Shown here in pieces: positions 18,024 through 26,020 of a stretch of DNA of 64,000 nt. The translations under genes were made by a program, and so were the position numbers. The DNA lies in contig NZ_JAMJFL010000018.1 of NCBI RefSeq assembly GCF_023544665.1, positions 78,859 through 142,858 of the forward strand, written 5' to 3'. The notes under the pieces were generated by a model that ran no database searches, had not been told where the DNA came from, and saw only the letters and a list, made by a program, of their open reading frames with translations. Numbering within the stretch: the first letter of the stretch is position 1; each line of letters starts with the position of its first letter. Source of the stretch: Streptomyces sp. YS415 (lineage in GTDB: Bacteria > Actinomycetota > Actinomycetes > Streptomycetales > Streptomycetaceae).

Positions 18024-18398
18024 CTAGGCCGACTTGCGGCTGTCCCTCGGGTGGACCGCGATGTTCATCGCGCCGGAACGCAGTACGGCCAGGCGCTCCT
18101 CGAGGACCTCTTCGAGTTCCTCGCGGGTGCGCCGCTCCATCAGCATGTCCCAATGGGTACGCGCGGGCTTGGCCTTCTTCTCCTCAGGGCCGTCGCCGTC
18201 CACGAGGAGTGCCTGGGCCCCGCAGACCTTGCACTCCCACTCCGGCGGAATCTCCGCCTCGACCGAGAAGGGCATCTCAAAGCGATGTCCCTTCTCGCAT
18301 GCGTACTCCACGGCCTGGCGCGGGGCCAGGTCGATGCCGCGGTCCGTCTCGTAGCTGGTCACCACGAGGCGCGTGCCGCGAAGAGCTCGCTCACTCAT
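18024..18398 (-). CDS. rbpA: RNA polymerase-binding protein RbpA
   Basis: 124 residues. Actinobacterial RbpA binds RNA polymerase and the principal sigma factor HrdB and stabilises open promoter complexes. Visible parts: the N-terminal tail (RGTRLVVTSYETDRGIDLAP), a zinc-ribbon-like core domain (EYACEKGHRFEMPF and ECKVCGAQALL), the basic linker (KKAKPARTHWDMLMERRT) and the C-terminal sigma-interaction helix (REELEEVLEERLAVLR). Length and sequence are diagnostic. A SigR-type promoter and a second housekeeping-type promoter lie upstream, matching what is known for S. coelicolor rbpA, which is induced by disulphide stress. Confidence 0.97.
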   Translation of the reverse strand: MSERALRGTRLVVTSYETDRGIDLAPRQAVEYACEKGHRFEMPFSVEAEIPPEWECKVCGAQALLVDGDGPEEKKAKPARTHWDMLMERRTREELEEVLEERLAVLRSGAMNIAVHPRDSRKSA

Positions 18399-18459
18399 GA
18401 ATCGTGCCTCCCGGGCTTGTCGCCCACAGGACAGGTGTCGCTGTCGTCGTCATCCGGTC

Positions 18460-18485
18460 AACGTCCGGTCGGCGGTAAAGATTCC
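18460..18485 (-). promoter_or_regulatory. SigR-type promoter of rbpA
   Basis: On the minus strand GGAAT (18485-18481), an 18-base spacer, then GTT (18462-18460) followed by G. This is an exact match to the GGAAT-N18-GTT consensus of the thiol-stress sigma factor SigR, 60 bases before the rbpA start. Confidence 0.85.
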
Positions 18486-18522
18486 CGTTCCGGGTCATGC
18501 GTCGCCGTCGTAGCCGCCCCTT

Positions 18523-18551
18523 GTTGTACCCACCTGCGCCCGGTTTGTCAC
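18523..18551 (-). promoter_or_regulatory. Second, housekeeping-type rbpA promoter
   Basis: On the minus strand GTGACA (18551-18546), a 17-base spacer, TACAAC (18528-18523). Its -35 lies inside a 9-bp inverted repeat, so a repressor bound there could shut this promoter while leaving the SigR promoter free. Confidence 0.5.
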
Positions 18552-18570
18552 ATCTGCTAGGAGATGTGAC
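18547..18570. promoter_or_regulatory. Perfect inverted repeat GTCACATCT-N6-AGATGTGAC
   Basis: A 9-bp perfect inverted repeat with 6-base centre GCTAGG. Either an operator over the distal rbpA promoter or a terminator for the upstream MFS operon, which ends 84 bases away. Confidence 0.5.
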
Positions 18571-18653
18571 CCAGCGTTTCGCTATCTTTGACGCGCAGTA
18601 ACGGTACGCCTGGCAGGCCAAACGCGTACACTACCGCTCTTTCGCGCCGAACG

Positions 18654-20003
18654 CTAAATCCTTGCCGGAACCGGGTTCCCCGCGTCGCTGATCGCCTGCC
18701 GCACCGGAACCCGCGCGAGCAGCACGAACCCGAGCGCGAAGAAGGCCACCAGCGAGATGATCGCGTCGCGATAGCTGCCGGTCAGCTGGTAGGTCAGCCC
18801 GAACAGCAGCGGCCCGAGCCAGCTCGTCCCGCGGTCGCTCACCTCGTACGCGGAGAAGTACTCGGCCTCCTTGCCCGGCGGTACGAGATGGGAGAACAGG
18901 GAGCGCGACAGGGCCTGGCTGCCACCGAGGACCAGGCCGATCCCGGAGGCCAGCACGAAGAACCACACGGGTGCCCCGGCGGGCAGGAAGTACCCGGCCG
19001 CCAGTGTCACCGTCCAGGCCACCAGCGACCCGAGGATGGTGCGCTTGGTGCCGTAGGTGCGGGCCAGCCGGCCCATCAGCAGCGCCCCGGCCACGGCCAG
19101 CACCTGGACCAGCAGCACCGCGCCGATCAGCGTGGACTGGCCGAGCCCCAGCTCCTTGGAGCCGTAGATTGAGGCCTGCGAGATCACCGTCTGGATGCCG
19201 TCGTTGTAGACGAGGTAGGCCAGCAGGAAGGCGAGGGTCAGCGGGTGGCGGCGCATGTCTCGGACGGTCGCCGCGAGCTGCCGGAAGCCGGGGGCGGTGG
19301 CGCGCTCGCCGGGGGAGGAGCGGCGGTCGCGCAGCCTGCGCAGCGGTACCAGGGTGAAGGCGCCCCACCACAGGCCGGCCGCGGCCAGGCAGATGCGCAC
19401 GGCGGTGGTCTCGGAGACGCCGAAGGAGTCGTGCGCGAGATACAGCACCAGGTTCGCGACCAGCACGAGGGCGCCCGCCGCGTAGCCGAAGGCCCAGCCC
19501 CGGGAGGACACCGCGTCGCGCTCCTCGGGCGGGGCGATCTGCGGCAGGTAGGAGTTGTAGAGCATCATCGCCACGGACTGGGCCGCGTTCGCGACGATCA
19601 GCAGGGCGCCGCCCAGCAGATAGCGGTCGCCGTCGAGGAGGAACATGCAGGCCGTCGCGGCGGCCCCGGTGTAGGCGGCCGCGGCGAGCAGCGGCTTCTT
19701 GCGGCCGCTGCGGTCGGCGGCGGCGCCGACCAGCGGCATCACCAGCACGGCCACGATGACCGACAGGGACACCGAGTAGGCGAAGAAGGACCCGGCGCGC
19801 ACCGGGATGCCGAGCGGGTGGACGAAGCCGTCCGCGTCGGCGGCCGCCTCGGCCACCGTGGTCAGGTAGGGGCCGAGGAACACGGTGAGGACGCTCGTCG
19901 AATAGACGGAGCACGCCCAGTCGTAGACGTACCAGCCGCGCTGTTCGCGCCGCCGCTCCGCGGCCTCCTCGGCCGCCGCCGTCCCCATGGTGCCGGTGTC
20001 CAC
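18654..20003 (-). CDS. MFS transporter of the UMF1/Atg22-like family
   Basis: 449 residues from GTG 20003; an ATG five codons in is an alternative. About 12 hydrophobic helices. The start REQRGWYVYDWACSVYSTSV and the helix-2 motif VGAAADRSGRKKPLLAAA are typical of UMF1 (Atg22-like) transporters. The polar loop SRGWAFGYAAGALVLVANL is another family signature. Atg22 exports amino acids from the yeast vacuole; bacterial substrates are unknown. It is the last gene of a yczE-GDPD-MFS run, 43 bases after the GDPD stop. Confidence 0.87.
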   Translation of the reverse strand: MDTGTMGTAAAEEAAERRREQRGWYVYDWACSVYSTSVLTVFLGPYLTTVAEAAADADGFVHPLGIPVRAGSFFAYSVSLSVIVAVLVMPLVGAAADRSGRKKPLLAAAAYTGAAATACMFLLDGDRYLLGGALLIVANAAQSVAMMLYNSYLPQIAPPEERDAVSSRGWAFGYAAGALVLVANLVLYLAHDSFGVSETTAVRICLAAAGLWWGAFTLVPLRRLRDRRSSPGERATAPGFRQLAATVRDMRRHPLTLAFLLAYLVYNDGIQTVISQASIYGSKELGLGQSTLIGAVLLVQVLAVAGALLMGRLARTYGTKRTILGSLVAWTVTLAAGYFLPAGAPVWFFVLASGIGLVLGGSQALSRSLFSHLVPPGKEAEYFSAYEVSDRGTSWLGPLLFGLTYQLTGSYRDAIISLVAFFALGFVLLARVPVRQAISDAGNPVPARI

Positions 20004-20046
20004 CCGCGCCCTCGCTTCCCCGTCCGGGCCGCGGGCCGCCGGGGTG

Positions 20047-20814
20047 TCAGACCCAGACGCCCCGGTCCTCCATGACCTTGCGCAATGTCTCGATGTGATC
20101 GGTCATGATGCCATCGACGCCCAGGTCCAGGAGCCGGTGCATCCGGTCCTCCTCGTTGACCGTCCACACGTGCACCTGGAGCCCGTGGGCGTGGGCGGTG
20201 CGCACGAAGCGGTGGTCGACGACCTGGATGCCGGACTGCGTCTCGGGCACCTGCGCGGCGACCGCCGACCGGCGCACCGCCGCGGGCATCCCCCAGGAGC
20301 GCAGCCGCAGCCCGAGCACCCCGCGCGTGCCGTAGGACGTCGCCAGCCGGGGACCGGCCAGCCGCTGGGCCCGTACGACCCGTGCCTCGGAGAAGGAGCC
20401 GAGGCAGACGCGGTCCCACGCGCGGGTGCGTTCCATGAGGTCGAGGAAGGGCAGCAGCGCGGACTCCGCCTTGACGTCCACGTTCCAGCGGGCCTCGGGG
20501 AAGGCCTCGAGGAGCTCCTCGAACAGCGGCACCGGCTCCCGGCCGGCCACGCGCGCGTGCCGTACGTCCGCCCAGGGCAGGTCGGCGATCCGGCCGGCGC
20601 CGTCGGTCACCCGGTCCAGCGTGGCGTCGTGGAAGGCGACCAGCCTGCCGTCGCGGGTGCAGTGGACGTCGGTCTCCAGGTACCGGTAGCCCAGGTCCAC
20701 CGCGCGCCGGAACTGGCGCAGGGTGTTCTCCAGACCTGCCGCCGCCCCGCCCCGGTGGGCGAAGGCGAGCGGACCGGGGTGGTCGAGATAGGGGTGGCGT
20801 ATCGGCGTGCTCAC
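20047..20814 (-). CDS. Glycerophosphodiester phosphodiesterase
   Basis: 255 residues from GTG 20814. A GDPD TIM barrel: PLAFAHRGGAAAGLENTLRQ carries the catalytic histidine-arginine pair, YRYLETDVHCTRDGRLVAFH the metal ligands and second histidine, and GVDGIMTDHIETL ends the barrel. There is no signal peptide, so it acts in the cytoplasm, releasing glycerol 3-phosphate from phospholipid head-group diesters. The start overlaps the yczE stop (GTGA), which fixes the start and implies coupled translation. Confidence 0.93.
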   Translation of the reverse strand: MSTPIRHPYLDHPGPLAFAHRGGAAAGLENTLRQFRRAVDLGYRYLETDVHCTRDGRLVAFHDATLDRVTDGAGRIADLPWADVRHARVAGREPVPLFEELLEAFPEARWNVDVKAESALLPFLDLMERTRAWDRVCLGSFSEARVVRAQRLAGPRLATSYGTRGVLGLRLRSWGMPAAVRRSAVAAQVPETQSGIQVVDHRFVRTAHAHGLQVHVWTVNEEDRMHRLLDLGVDGIMTDHIETLRKVMEDRGVWV

Positions 20815-21500
20815 CGTCGCAGTATCGCGCGCCGGGGTTGACCTGTGGCAACGACCGTGCTGCCGCCGGGTGCCGCGGGGACGGCGAAGACGCGCAGGAA
20901 GAACTGGGCGAGCGGGCCGATGGCCAGCGCGTACAGCAGGGTGCCGACCCCGATGGTGCCGCCCAGGAGGAAGCCGGTGACGACCACCGCGACCTCGACG
21001 GCGGTGCGCATCAGCCGGATCGAGCGGCCGGTGCGCCGGTGCAGGCCCGTCATCAGGCCGTCGCGCGGGCCCGGTCCGAAGCGGGCGGCGATGTAGAGGC
21101 CGGTGGCCACACCGTTGAGGACGATGCCGGCGACGAGGAGGGGTATCCGGACGGTGAGGGTGTGGACCTCGGGAAGGGCGGCCAGGGCGCCGTCCATCGC
21201 GATGCCGACGACGAAGACGTTGGAGACGGTGCCGAGGCCCGGCCGCTGGCGCAGCGGGATCCACAGGAGCAGTACCGCGGCACCGACGCCGATCGACACG
21301 ACGCCGATCGTCAGACCGGTCAGCTCGGCCAGCCCCTGGTGCAGCACGTTCCAGGGTTCGAGGCCGAGGCCGGCTTCGACGAGGAGCGCCGAGCTCGCCC
21401 CGTAGAGCGCGAGACCGGCGTACAGCTGGATCAGCCGTCTCCCGAGACGGTCCGTGGTGGACAAGAGGGTCCCCCCTGTGGTGGTAGTGGCCTGCCTCAT
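20811..21500 (-). CDS. YczE/YitT-like integral membrane protein
   Basis: 229 residues from ATG 21500. Five or six hydrophobic helices (LIQLYAGLALYGASSALLVE, IGVVSIGVGAAVLLLWIPL, IPLLVAGIVLNGVATGLYIA, then AVEVAVVVTGFLLGG). FGPGPRDGLMTGL between helices is typical of YczE. The longer ATG at 21566 would run onto the divergent gene's start codon, leaving no promoter, so it is rejected; a TTG 12 codons further in is possible. YczE genes are classically divergent from a MocR-type regulator, exactly as here. Transport substrate unknown. Confidence 0.8.
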   Translation of the reverse strand: MRQATTTTGGTLLSTTDRLGRRLIQLYAGLALYGASSALLVEAGLGLEPWNVLHQGLAELTGLTIGVVSIGVGAAVLLLWIPLRQRPGLGTVSNVFVVGIAMDGALAALPEVHTLTVRIPLLVAGIVLNGVATGLYIAARFGPGPRDGLMTGLHRRTGRSIRLMRTAVEVAVVVTGFLLGGTIGVGTLLYALAIGPLAQFFLRVFAVPAAPGGSTVVATGQPRRAILRR

Positions 21501-21564
21501 GACACCCTGTGGCTTGAGGAGAACGGCCATCCAGGGCCAATCCGGGGAAGGTGGACTGATTTCC

Positions 21565-23064
21565 ATGGCGCAGTGGACCTCGGCGGTGGGACCGGCTCAG
21601 CTCGCCCGGCTGCTCAGCTCCCAGCAGGACCGCCCGGCGGGCCCCGGCACGCGCCGCCCGCCCGCCTACCGGGCGCTGGCCGACGGGATCCGGCTGCTGG
21701 TCCTGGAGGGGCGGGTGCCGGTCGCGGCGCGGCTGCCCGCGGAGCGCGAACTGGCGCTCGCGCTGTCCGTGAGCCGGACCACGGTCGCCGCGGCCTACGA
21801 GGCGCTGCGCGCCGAGGGCTTCCTGGAGTCCCGGCGCGGGGCGGGCAGCTGGACCGCGGTCCCGGCCGGGAATCCGCTCCCCGCGCGCGGGCTGGAACCG
21901 CTGCCGCCCGAGGCCCTCGGCTCGATGATCGACCTCGGCTGCGCCGCACTGCCCGCCCCCGAGCCGTGGCTGACCCGGGCCGTGCAGGGCGCCCTGGAGG
22001 AACTGCCGCCGTACGCCCATACGCACGGCGACTATCCCGCCGGGCTGCCCGCGCTGCGCGCGATGATCGCCGAGCGGTACACCGCGCGCGGGATCCCGAC
22101 CATGCCCGAGCAGATCATGGTGACGACCGGTGCGATGGGCGCCATCGACGCCATCTGCCATCTCTTCGCCGGGCGGGGCGAGCGGGTCGCCGTGGAGTCG
22201 CCGTCGTACGCCAACATCCTCCAGCTGATGCGCGAGGCGGGGGCGCGGCTGGTGCCCGTCGCCATGGCCGAAGGGCTCAGCGGCTGGGACCTGGACCGCT
22301 GGCGGCAGGTGCTGCGCGACGCGGCGCCCCGGCTCGCTTATGTCGTCGCCGACTTCCACAATCCGACCGGCGCCCTCGCCGACGACGACCAGCGGCGGCA
22401 GCTGGTGGAGGCGGCACGCTCCGCCGGCACCGTGCTGATCGCCGACGAGACGATGACCGAGCTGTGGCTCGACGCGGACGTCTCCATGCCGCGGCCGGTG
22501 TGCGCCTTCGATCCGGCCGGGGCCACGGTGATCACCGTCGGTTCCGCGAGCAAGGCGTTCTGGGCCGGGATGCGCATCGGATGGGTGCGGGCGGCGCCCG
22601 ATGTGATCCGCAGCCTGGTCGCCGCGCGCGCCTACGCCGACCTGGGGACCCCCGTGCTGGAGCAGCTGGCGGTGAACTGGCTGTTCAGTACCGGCGGCTG
22701 GGAGCAGGCCGTCGAACTGCGCCGGCGTCAGGCCCGGGAGAACCGGGACGCGCTGGTCGACGCGGTGCGGCGGGAGCTGCCCGAGTGGGAGTTCGAGGTC
22801 CCCAAGGGCGGGCTGACGCTCTGGGTCCGCACCGGCGGCCTGTCCGGCTCGCGGCTGGCGGAGGCCGGGGAACGGGTCGGTGTCCGGGTGCCCTCAGGCC
22901 CCCGCTTCGGGGTCGACGGCGCCTTCGAGGGCTATGTGCGGCTGCCGTTCACCGTGGGCGGCGCGGTCGCCGAGGAGGCCGCGGTACGGCTGGCCGCGGC
23001 GGCGCGCCTGGTGGAGAGCGGGGGAACGGGCGGCGGCGAGGCGCCGCGCACCTTCGTGGCGTGA
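21565..23064 (+). CDS. MocR-type regulator (GntR HTH fused to aminotransferase fold)
   Basis: 499 residues from ATG 21565. The N-terminal winged HTH (about 36-110: PAYRALADGIRLLVLEGRVP, LPAERELALALSVSRTTVAA) is joined to a fold-type I aminotransferase domain (about 130-490). The PLP lysine is K330 in SASKAFWAGMRIGW, and VVADFHNPTGALADD matches the usual NPTG loop. MocR proteins sense PLP-linked metabolites and usually control a neighbour; here the target is probably the divergent yczE operon, 64 bases away. This corresponds to the YczR subgroup. Confidence 0.9.
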   Translation: MAQWTSAVGPAQLARLLSSQQDRPAGPGTRRPPAYRALADGIRLLVLEGRVPVAARLPAERELALALSVSRTTVAAAYEALRAEGFLESRRGAGSWTAVPAGNPLPARGLEPLPPEALGSMIDLGCAALPAPEPWLTRAVQGALEELPPYAHTHGDYPAGLPALRAMIAERYTARGIPTMPEQIMVTTGAMGAIDAICHLFAGRGERVAVESPSYANILQLMREAGARLVPVAMAEGLSGWDLDRWRQVLRDAAPRLAYVVADFHNPTGALADDDQRRQLVEAARSAGTVLIADETMTELWLDADVSMPRPVCAFDPAGATVITVGSASKAFWAGMRIGWVRAAPDVIRSLVAARAYADLGTPVLEQLAVNWLFSTGGWEQAVELRRRQARENRDALVDAVRRELPEWEFEVPKGGLTLWVRTGGLSGSRLAEAGERVGVRVPSGPRFGVDGAFEGYVRLPFTVGGAVAEEAAVRLAAAARLVESGGTGGGEAPRTFVA

Positions 23065-23076
23065 GGGCGGGGACGG

Positions 23077-24831
23077 CTAGGCCAGCTGGGAGGGCTCGGC
23101 CGTTTTCGCCTCCGCGGCCACGGGTTCCGGCTTGAGCACCGGGACCGGCTCCGGCTTCAGGACCGGGACGGGCTCCGGCTTGAGCACTTCCGGCTTGAGC
23201 ACTGGGACGGGCTCCGGTTCCGGCTTGAGGACCGGGACAGGCTCCGGTTCCGGCTCGAGCACCGGGACGCGCTCCGGTTCCGGCTCCGGGGCGGGTTCCG
23301 GCTGCTGCTCCGCGTCCGCGGGGGTGGTGCGGGGCGGGAGCAGGTCCGCCACCGCCTGGCGGTGGGCGTCCGTGGTGGCGTCGTCGTAGGGATCCGGGGT
23401 GGCCGGGACCTGGAGGCGCAGGACCGGGCCCGCGCCCAGCCGGGCGTACCCGCGGCCCGGGGGGACCTGGGTGGTCGGGGTGGTGTGCGGGGGTGCGCCC
23501 AGGAAGGCCGTCAGCTGGGCCGCCGTCGCGGGGCCCAGGACCGCACGCGCGCGGGTGTGCTGCTGCACGGCTTCGCTCAGCAGCTCCGCGCTCTCGAACT
23601 GGTCGGCCACGACCACGGTGACGTTCGCCGCGCGGCCGTGCCGCAGAGGCACCTGGAGCAGGGACTGCGGATCCTTGTGATCCTCGGTGGCGGCCAGGTG
23701 GGTGAAGGCCGTCGGGCGGTCCAGCAGGAGCCACAGGGGGCGCTTGGTGTCCTCCGGCGGCGGGTGACCGGCCTGGCGGGCGCGGTTGGCCGCGATGAGC
23801 CGGCGTTCCGTCTCGTGCGCCGCCCATTCCAGGCTGGCCAGCGCTCCGGCCAGTGCGCACTCCACGGCGAGGACGCCGTCCCGGCCGGTCAGGCAGGCGT
23901 ACTCGCCGGTGGCGCCGCCCTCGACGATGACGACATCGCCGTACTGAAGGGCCTGCAGGGCGATCGAGCGGAGCAGGGTGGAGGTGCCGCTGCCGGGCTG
24001 GCCCATGACCAGCAGATGGGGCTCGGTGGAGCGGATCCCGGTGCGCCAGACGACCGGTGGCATGTCGCGCTGCTCCTCGCCGTGGGTGAGCGGGAGCGTG
24101 CGCTGGACCTCGCCGGGGTCCGTGAAGCCGAGCACCGTCTCGCCGGGGGACGTGACGAAGCGCTGGGCGGCGATGTCGGTGGGCAGCGGCGGCAGGACCG
24201 CGAGGGAGAGCCGGTTGCCCTCCTCGTCCCAGGTGAAGCGGTACTCCCGGCCGCGGCCCGACTTCGCGGCGAGCAGATGCTCGATCCGCGCGCGGGACTC
24301 GGGCTCGCCGTCGGTGAAGTAGGCCGGGTAGCGGATCGTGAGGCTCGTGAAGCGCCCCGAGGCGTCGAAGTCGTACTCGGGGAAGGCGCTGTCCCACTCA
24401 CCGCCGTGGGCGTACAGGGGTTCGGGGTCCTCGGGGGCCGAGAAGTACGGAACCAGGGCCTCGTACAGCGACTTCAGGCGTTCCGTCTGCGACTCGTCCG
24501 GGCCGTCCGGGGCCGCCGGGGTGCGGTCACGGCCGTGCCAGGCTGCCGCCGCCATCAGGGTGATGACGGCGAGCAGCGGGCCGTAGGGGACGAGCGCGAC
24601 GACCAGGATCACCGAGGCCACCAGGAACAGCAGTGGCCCGCGCCTGTCCTTGGGGGTGTCGGCCCACTTGCGCCGCCCGGCCGAAGCCAGCCGGCGCAGC
24701 CCGCGGGTGATCGTGATCAGCGGGTGGAGGACGTCGGTGGCGCTGTCGGCCGCCGTCCGGGCCAGCTCCCGGCTCCGGGCGATCTGCGCGCTGCCTGTGC
24801 TCAGGATGCGGGGGAGGGGGCGCCGGGCCAC
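23077..24831 (-). CDS. ssfA: SsfA, sporulation-septum FtsK/SpoIIIE-like protein
   Basis: 584 residues from GTG 24831, after a CAGGAGA ribosome site. It lies 40 bases downstream of smeA. Two hydrophobic helices at about 64-98, then an FtsK-like ATPase domain (about 265-490). Its P-loop reads GQPGSGTST: the catalytic lysine of GK[ST] is replaced by threonine. The Walker B equivalent WLLLDRP lacks the usual DE pair. The C-terminus (about 515-575) is a PEPVPVLKP-type repeat. In S. coelicolor the smeA-ssfA pair acts in sporulation: SmeA targets SsfA to sporulation septa, where it affects chromosome segregation. Identification rests on the pair and gene order. Confidence 0.82.
   Translation of the reverse strand: MARRPLPRILSTGSAQIARSRELARTAADSATDVLHPLITITRGLRRLASAGRRKWADTPKDRRGPLLFLVASVILVVALVPYGPLLAVITLMAAAAWHGRDRTPAAPDGPDESQTERLKSLYEALVPYFSAPEDPEPLYAHGGEWDSAFPEYDFDASGRFTSLTIRYPAYFTDGEPESRARIEHLLAAKSGRGREYRFTWDEEGNRLSLAVLPPLPTDIAAQRFVTSPGETVLGFTDPGEVQRTLPLTHGEEQRDMPPVVWRTGIRSTEPHLLVMGQPGSGTSTLLRSIALQALQYGDVVIVEGGATGEYACLTGRDGVLAVECALAGALASLEWAAHETERRLIAANRARQAGHPPPEDTKRPLWLLLDRPTAFTHLAATEDHKDPQSLLQVPLRHGRAANVTVVVADQFESAELLSEAVQQHTRARAVLGPATAAQLTAFLGAPPHTTPTTQVPPGRGYARLGAGPVLRLQVPATPDPYDDATTDAHRQAVADLLPPRTTPADAEQQPEPAPEPEPERVPVLEPEPEPVPVLKPEPEPVPVLKPEVLKPEPVPVLKPEPVPVLKPEPVAAEAKTAEPSQLA
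23110..23290. repeat. In-frame coding minisatellite in ssfA
   Basis: Degenerate copies of CTCCGGCTTGAGCACCGGGA in the 3' part of ssfA, encoding PVPVLKPEP units on the minus strand. The translated tail would be an extended proline/lysine/glutamate stalk. Copy number probably varies between strains. Confidence 0.75.
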
Positions 24832-24871
24832 TGCTGTCTCCTGGAGGTGCGTACGGACGGGACGGGCGGGC

Positions 24872-25066
24872 TCAGAACTTGATGCCGCCTAGGAGGCTCG
24901 CCAGGCTCTCGCCGCCCGCCTTGATGCTCGGGGCGATGGCCGTGCTTGCCAGGTAGAACCCGAACAGCGCGGCCACCAGGGCATGGGACGCCTTGAGGCC
25001 GTCCTTCTTGAAGAAGAGGAAGACGATGATGCCGAGCAGGACCACGCCTGAGATGGACAGGATCAT
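24872..25066 (-). CDS. smeA: SmeA, small sporulation membrane protein
   Basis: 64 residues with an N-terminal membrane helix (LSISGVVLLGIIVFLFF), a short basic loop (KKDGLK) and a second hydrophobic stretch (ALVAALFGFYLASTAIAP). Its size, make-up and position before an FtsK-like gene match SmeA, which recruits SsfA to sporulation septa. TTCTCCT just before the ATG on the plus strand is a strong ribosome site on the minus strand (AGGAGAA). Expression in the family depends on whi sporulation regulators; I found no clear binding motif here. Confidence 0.82.
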   Translation of the reverse strand: MILSISGVVLLGIIVFLFFKKDGLKASHALVAALFGFYLASTAIAPSIKAGGESLASLLGGIKF

Positions 25067-25327
25067 TTGAGTTCTCCTGGTTTGCGGGGACAGTCACCAT
25101 GAGTACTTCCAGGATCACAGGATGTATCCATACGATAAAAGGTGCAAGTGGGTGAAATTCGGCGGATTTCCCCCGGTTGGTGGAGTCGTTCCGGGCCGGG
25201 TGAGCTGGGCTCCTGCGTCCGGCCGGGTTCGTGGTGATCTTTACCTCGGGCACATCGGGTCATGTGCCGCGCGAGCCAGTACCCTGGCGATTCACCTGAA
25301 CGGTTGTAACGGAGAGGCGGACCGGCG

Positions 25328-25720
25328 ATGAGTGAAGCCCCCGACCCCGAGGTCGTGGAGCTGGCGACCAAGATCTTCGATCTGGCCCGGCAGGGGCGGA
25401 CCGAGGCGCTCGTGGCCTATCTGGACGCCGGTGTTCCGGCCGACCTCACCAATGATCGCGGCGACTCTCTCGTCATGCTCGCCGCCTATCACGGCCACGC
25501 CGAGGCGGTGCGCGCGCTGCTCGCGCGCGGGGCCGAGGCCGACCGGATCAACGACCGGGGCCAGACCCCGCTCGCGGGGGCCGTGTTCAAGGGCGCGACG
25601 GATGTGATCCAGGCGCTTCTGGACGGCGGCGCCGACCCGTCGGAGGGCACCCCGTCGGCCCTCGACACCGCCCGTATGTTCGGCAAGACGGACCTGCTCG
25701 AATTGTTCGGCGCACACTGA
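25328..25720 (+). CDS. Ankyrin repeat protein
   Basis: 130 residues built of three to four ankyrin repeats: DRGDSLVMLAAYHGHAEAVR, NDRGQTPLAGAVFKGATDVI and a last partial one with EGTPSALDTARMFGKTDLLE. No other domain and no signal peptide; a cytoplasmic protein-protein interaction module. A GGAGAGGCGG ribosome site lies just before the ATG. It is divergent from smeA. Confidence 0.9.
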   Translation: MSEAPDPEVVELATKIFDLARQGRTEALVAYLDAGVPADLTNDRGDSLVMLAAYHGHAEAVRALLARGAEADRINDRGQTPLAGAVFKGATDVIQALLDGGADPSEGTPSALDTARMFGKTDLLELFGAH

Positions 25721-25866
25721 TCCGTACGCTCTGACCAGCTACGACACGGAAAACGGGGGAGGCGGTACGGGGCCGCCGAAATTTCGGTCGCGGCAGACGG
25801 AACTGCCGAGTCATCATGACGTCGTGATTCACGGACGCGATGGCCGGGCAGGTGTTGCCGCACCGC

Positions 25867-25887
25867 GCGGACCGTGAAGCGGTCCGC
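25867..25887 (+). promoter_or_regulatory. Hairpin upstream of the possible leader peptide
   Basis: GCGGACCG/CGGTCCGC, an 8-bp perfect stem with 5-base loop TGAAG, ending 28 bases before the small ORF. It may be a terminator for the ankyrin gene or part of a leader structure. Confidence 0.4.
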
Positions 25888-25915
25888 ATGGGCCACCTAC
25901 GAGAGGCAGAGGAAG

Positions 25916-25975
25916 ATGGCTTACAGCAAGCAGGAAACGGCGGGCGCCCCGACGTGTTGTCACGCGGCCAGGTAG
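25916..25975 (+). CDS. Possible 19-residue leader peptide with a Cys-Cys-His motif
   Basis: ATG 25916 to TAG 25975, encoding MAYSKQETAGAPTCCHAAR. The AGAGGCAGAGGAAG just upstream is a good ribosome site, better than that of the next gene. It ends 45 bases before the HEAT-like gene, so it could be a translated leader whose tandem Cys codons sense cysteinyl-tRNA supply, or a small functional peptide. No family could be assigned. Too short for coding statistics. Confidence 0.45.
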   Translation: MAYSKQETAGAPTCCHAAR

Positions 25976-26020
25976 AGCACGTCCCCGGTTGCGTCGACGC
26001 TTGATGTGAGGCTGTTTCCC

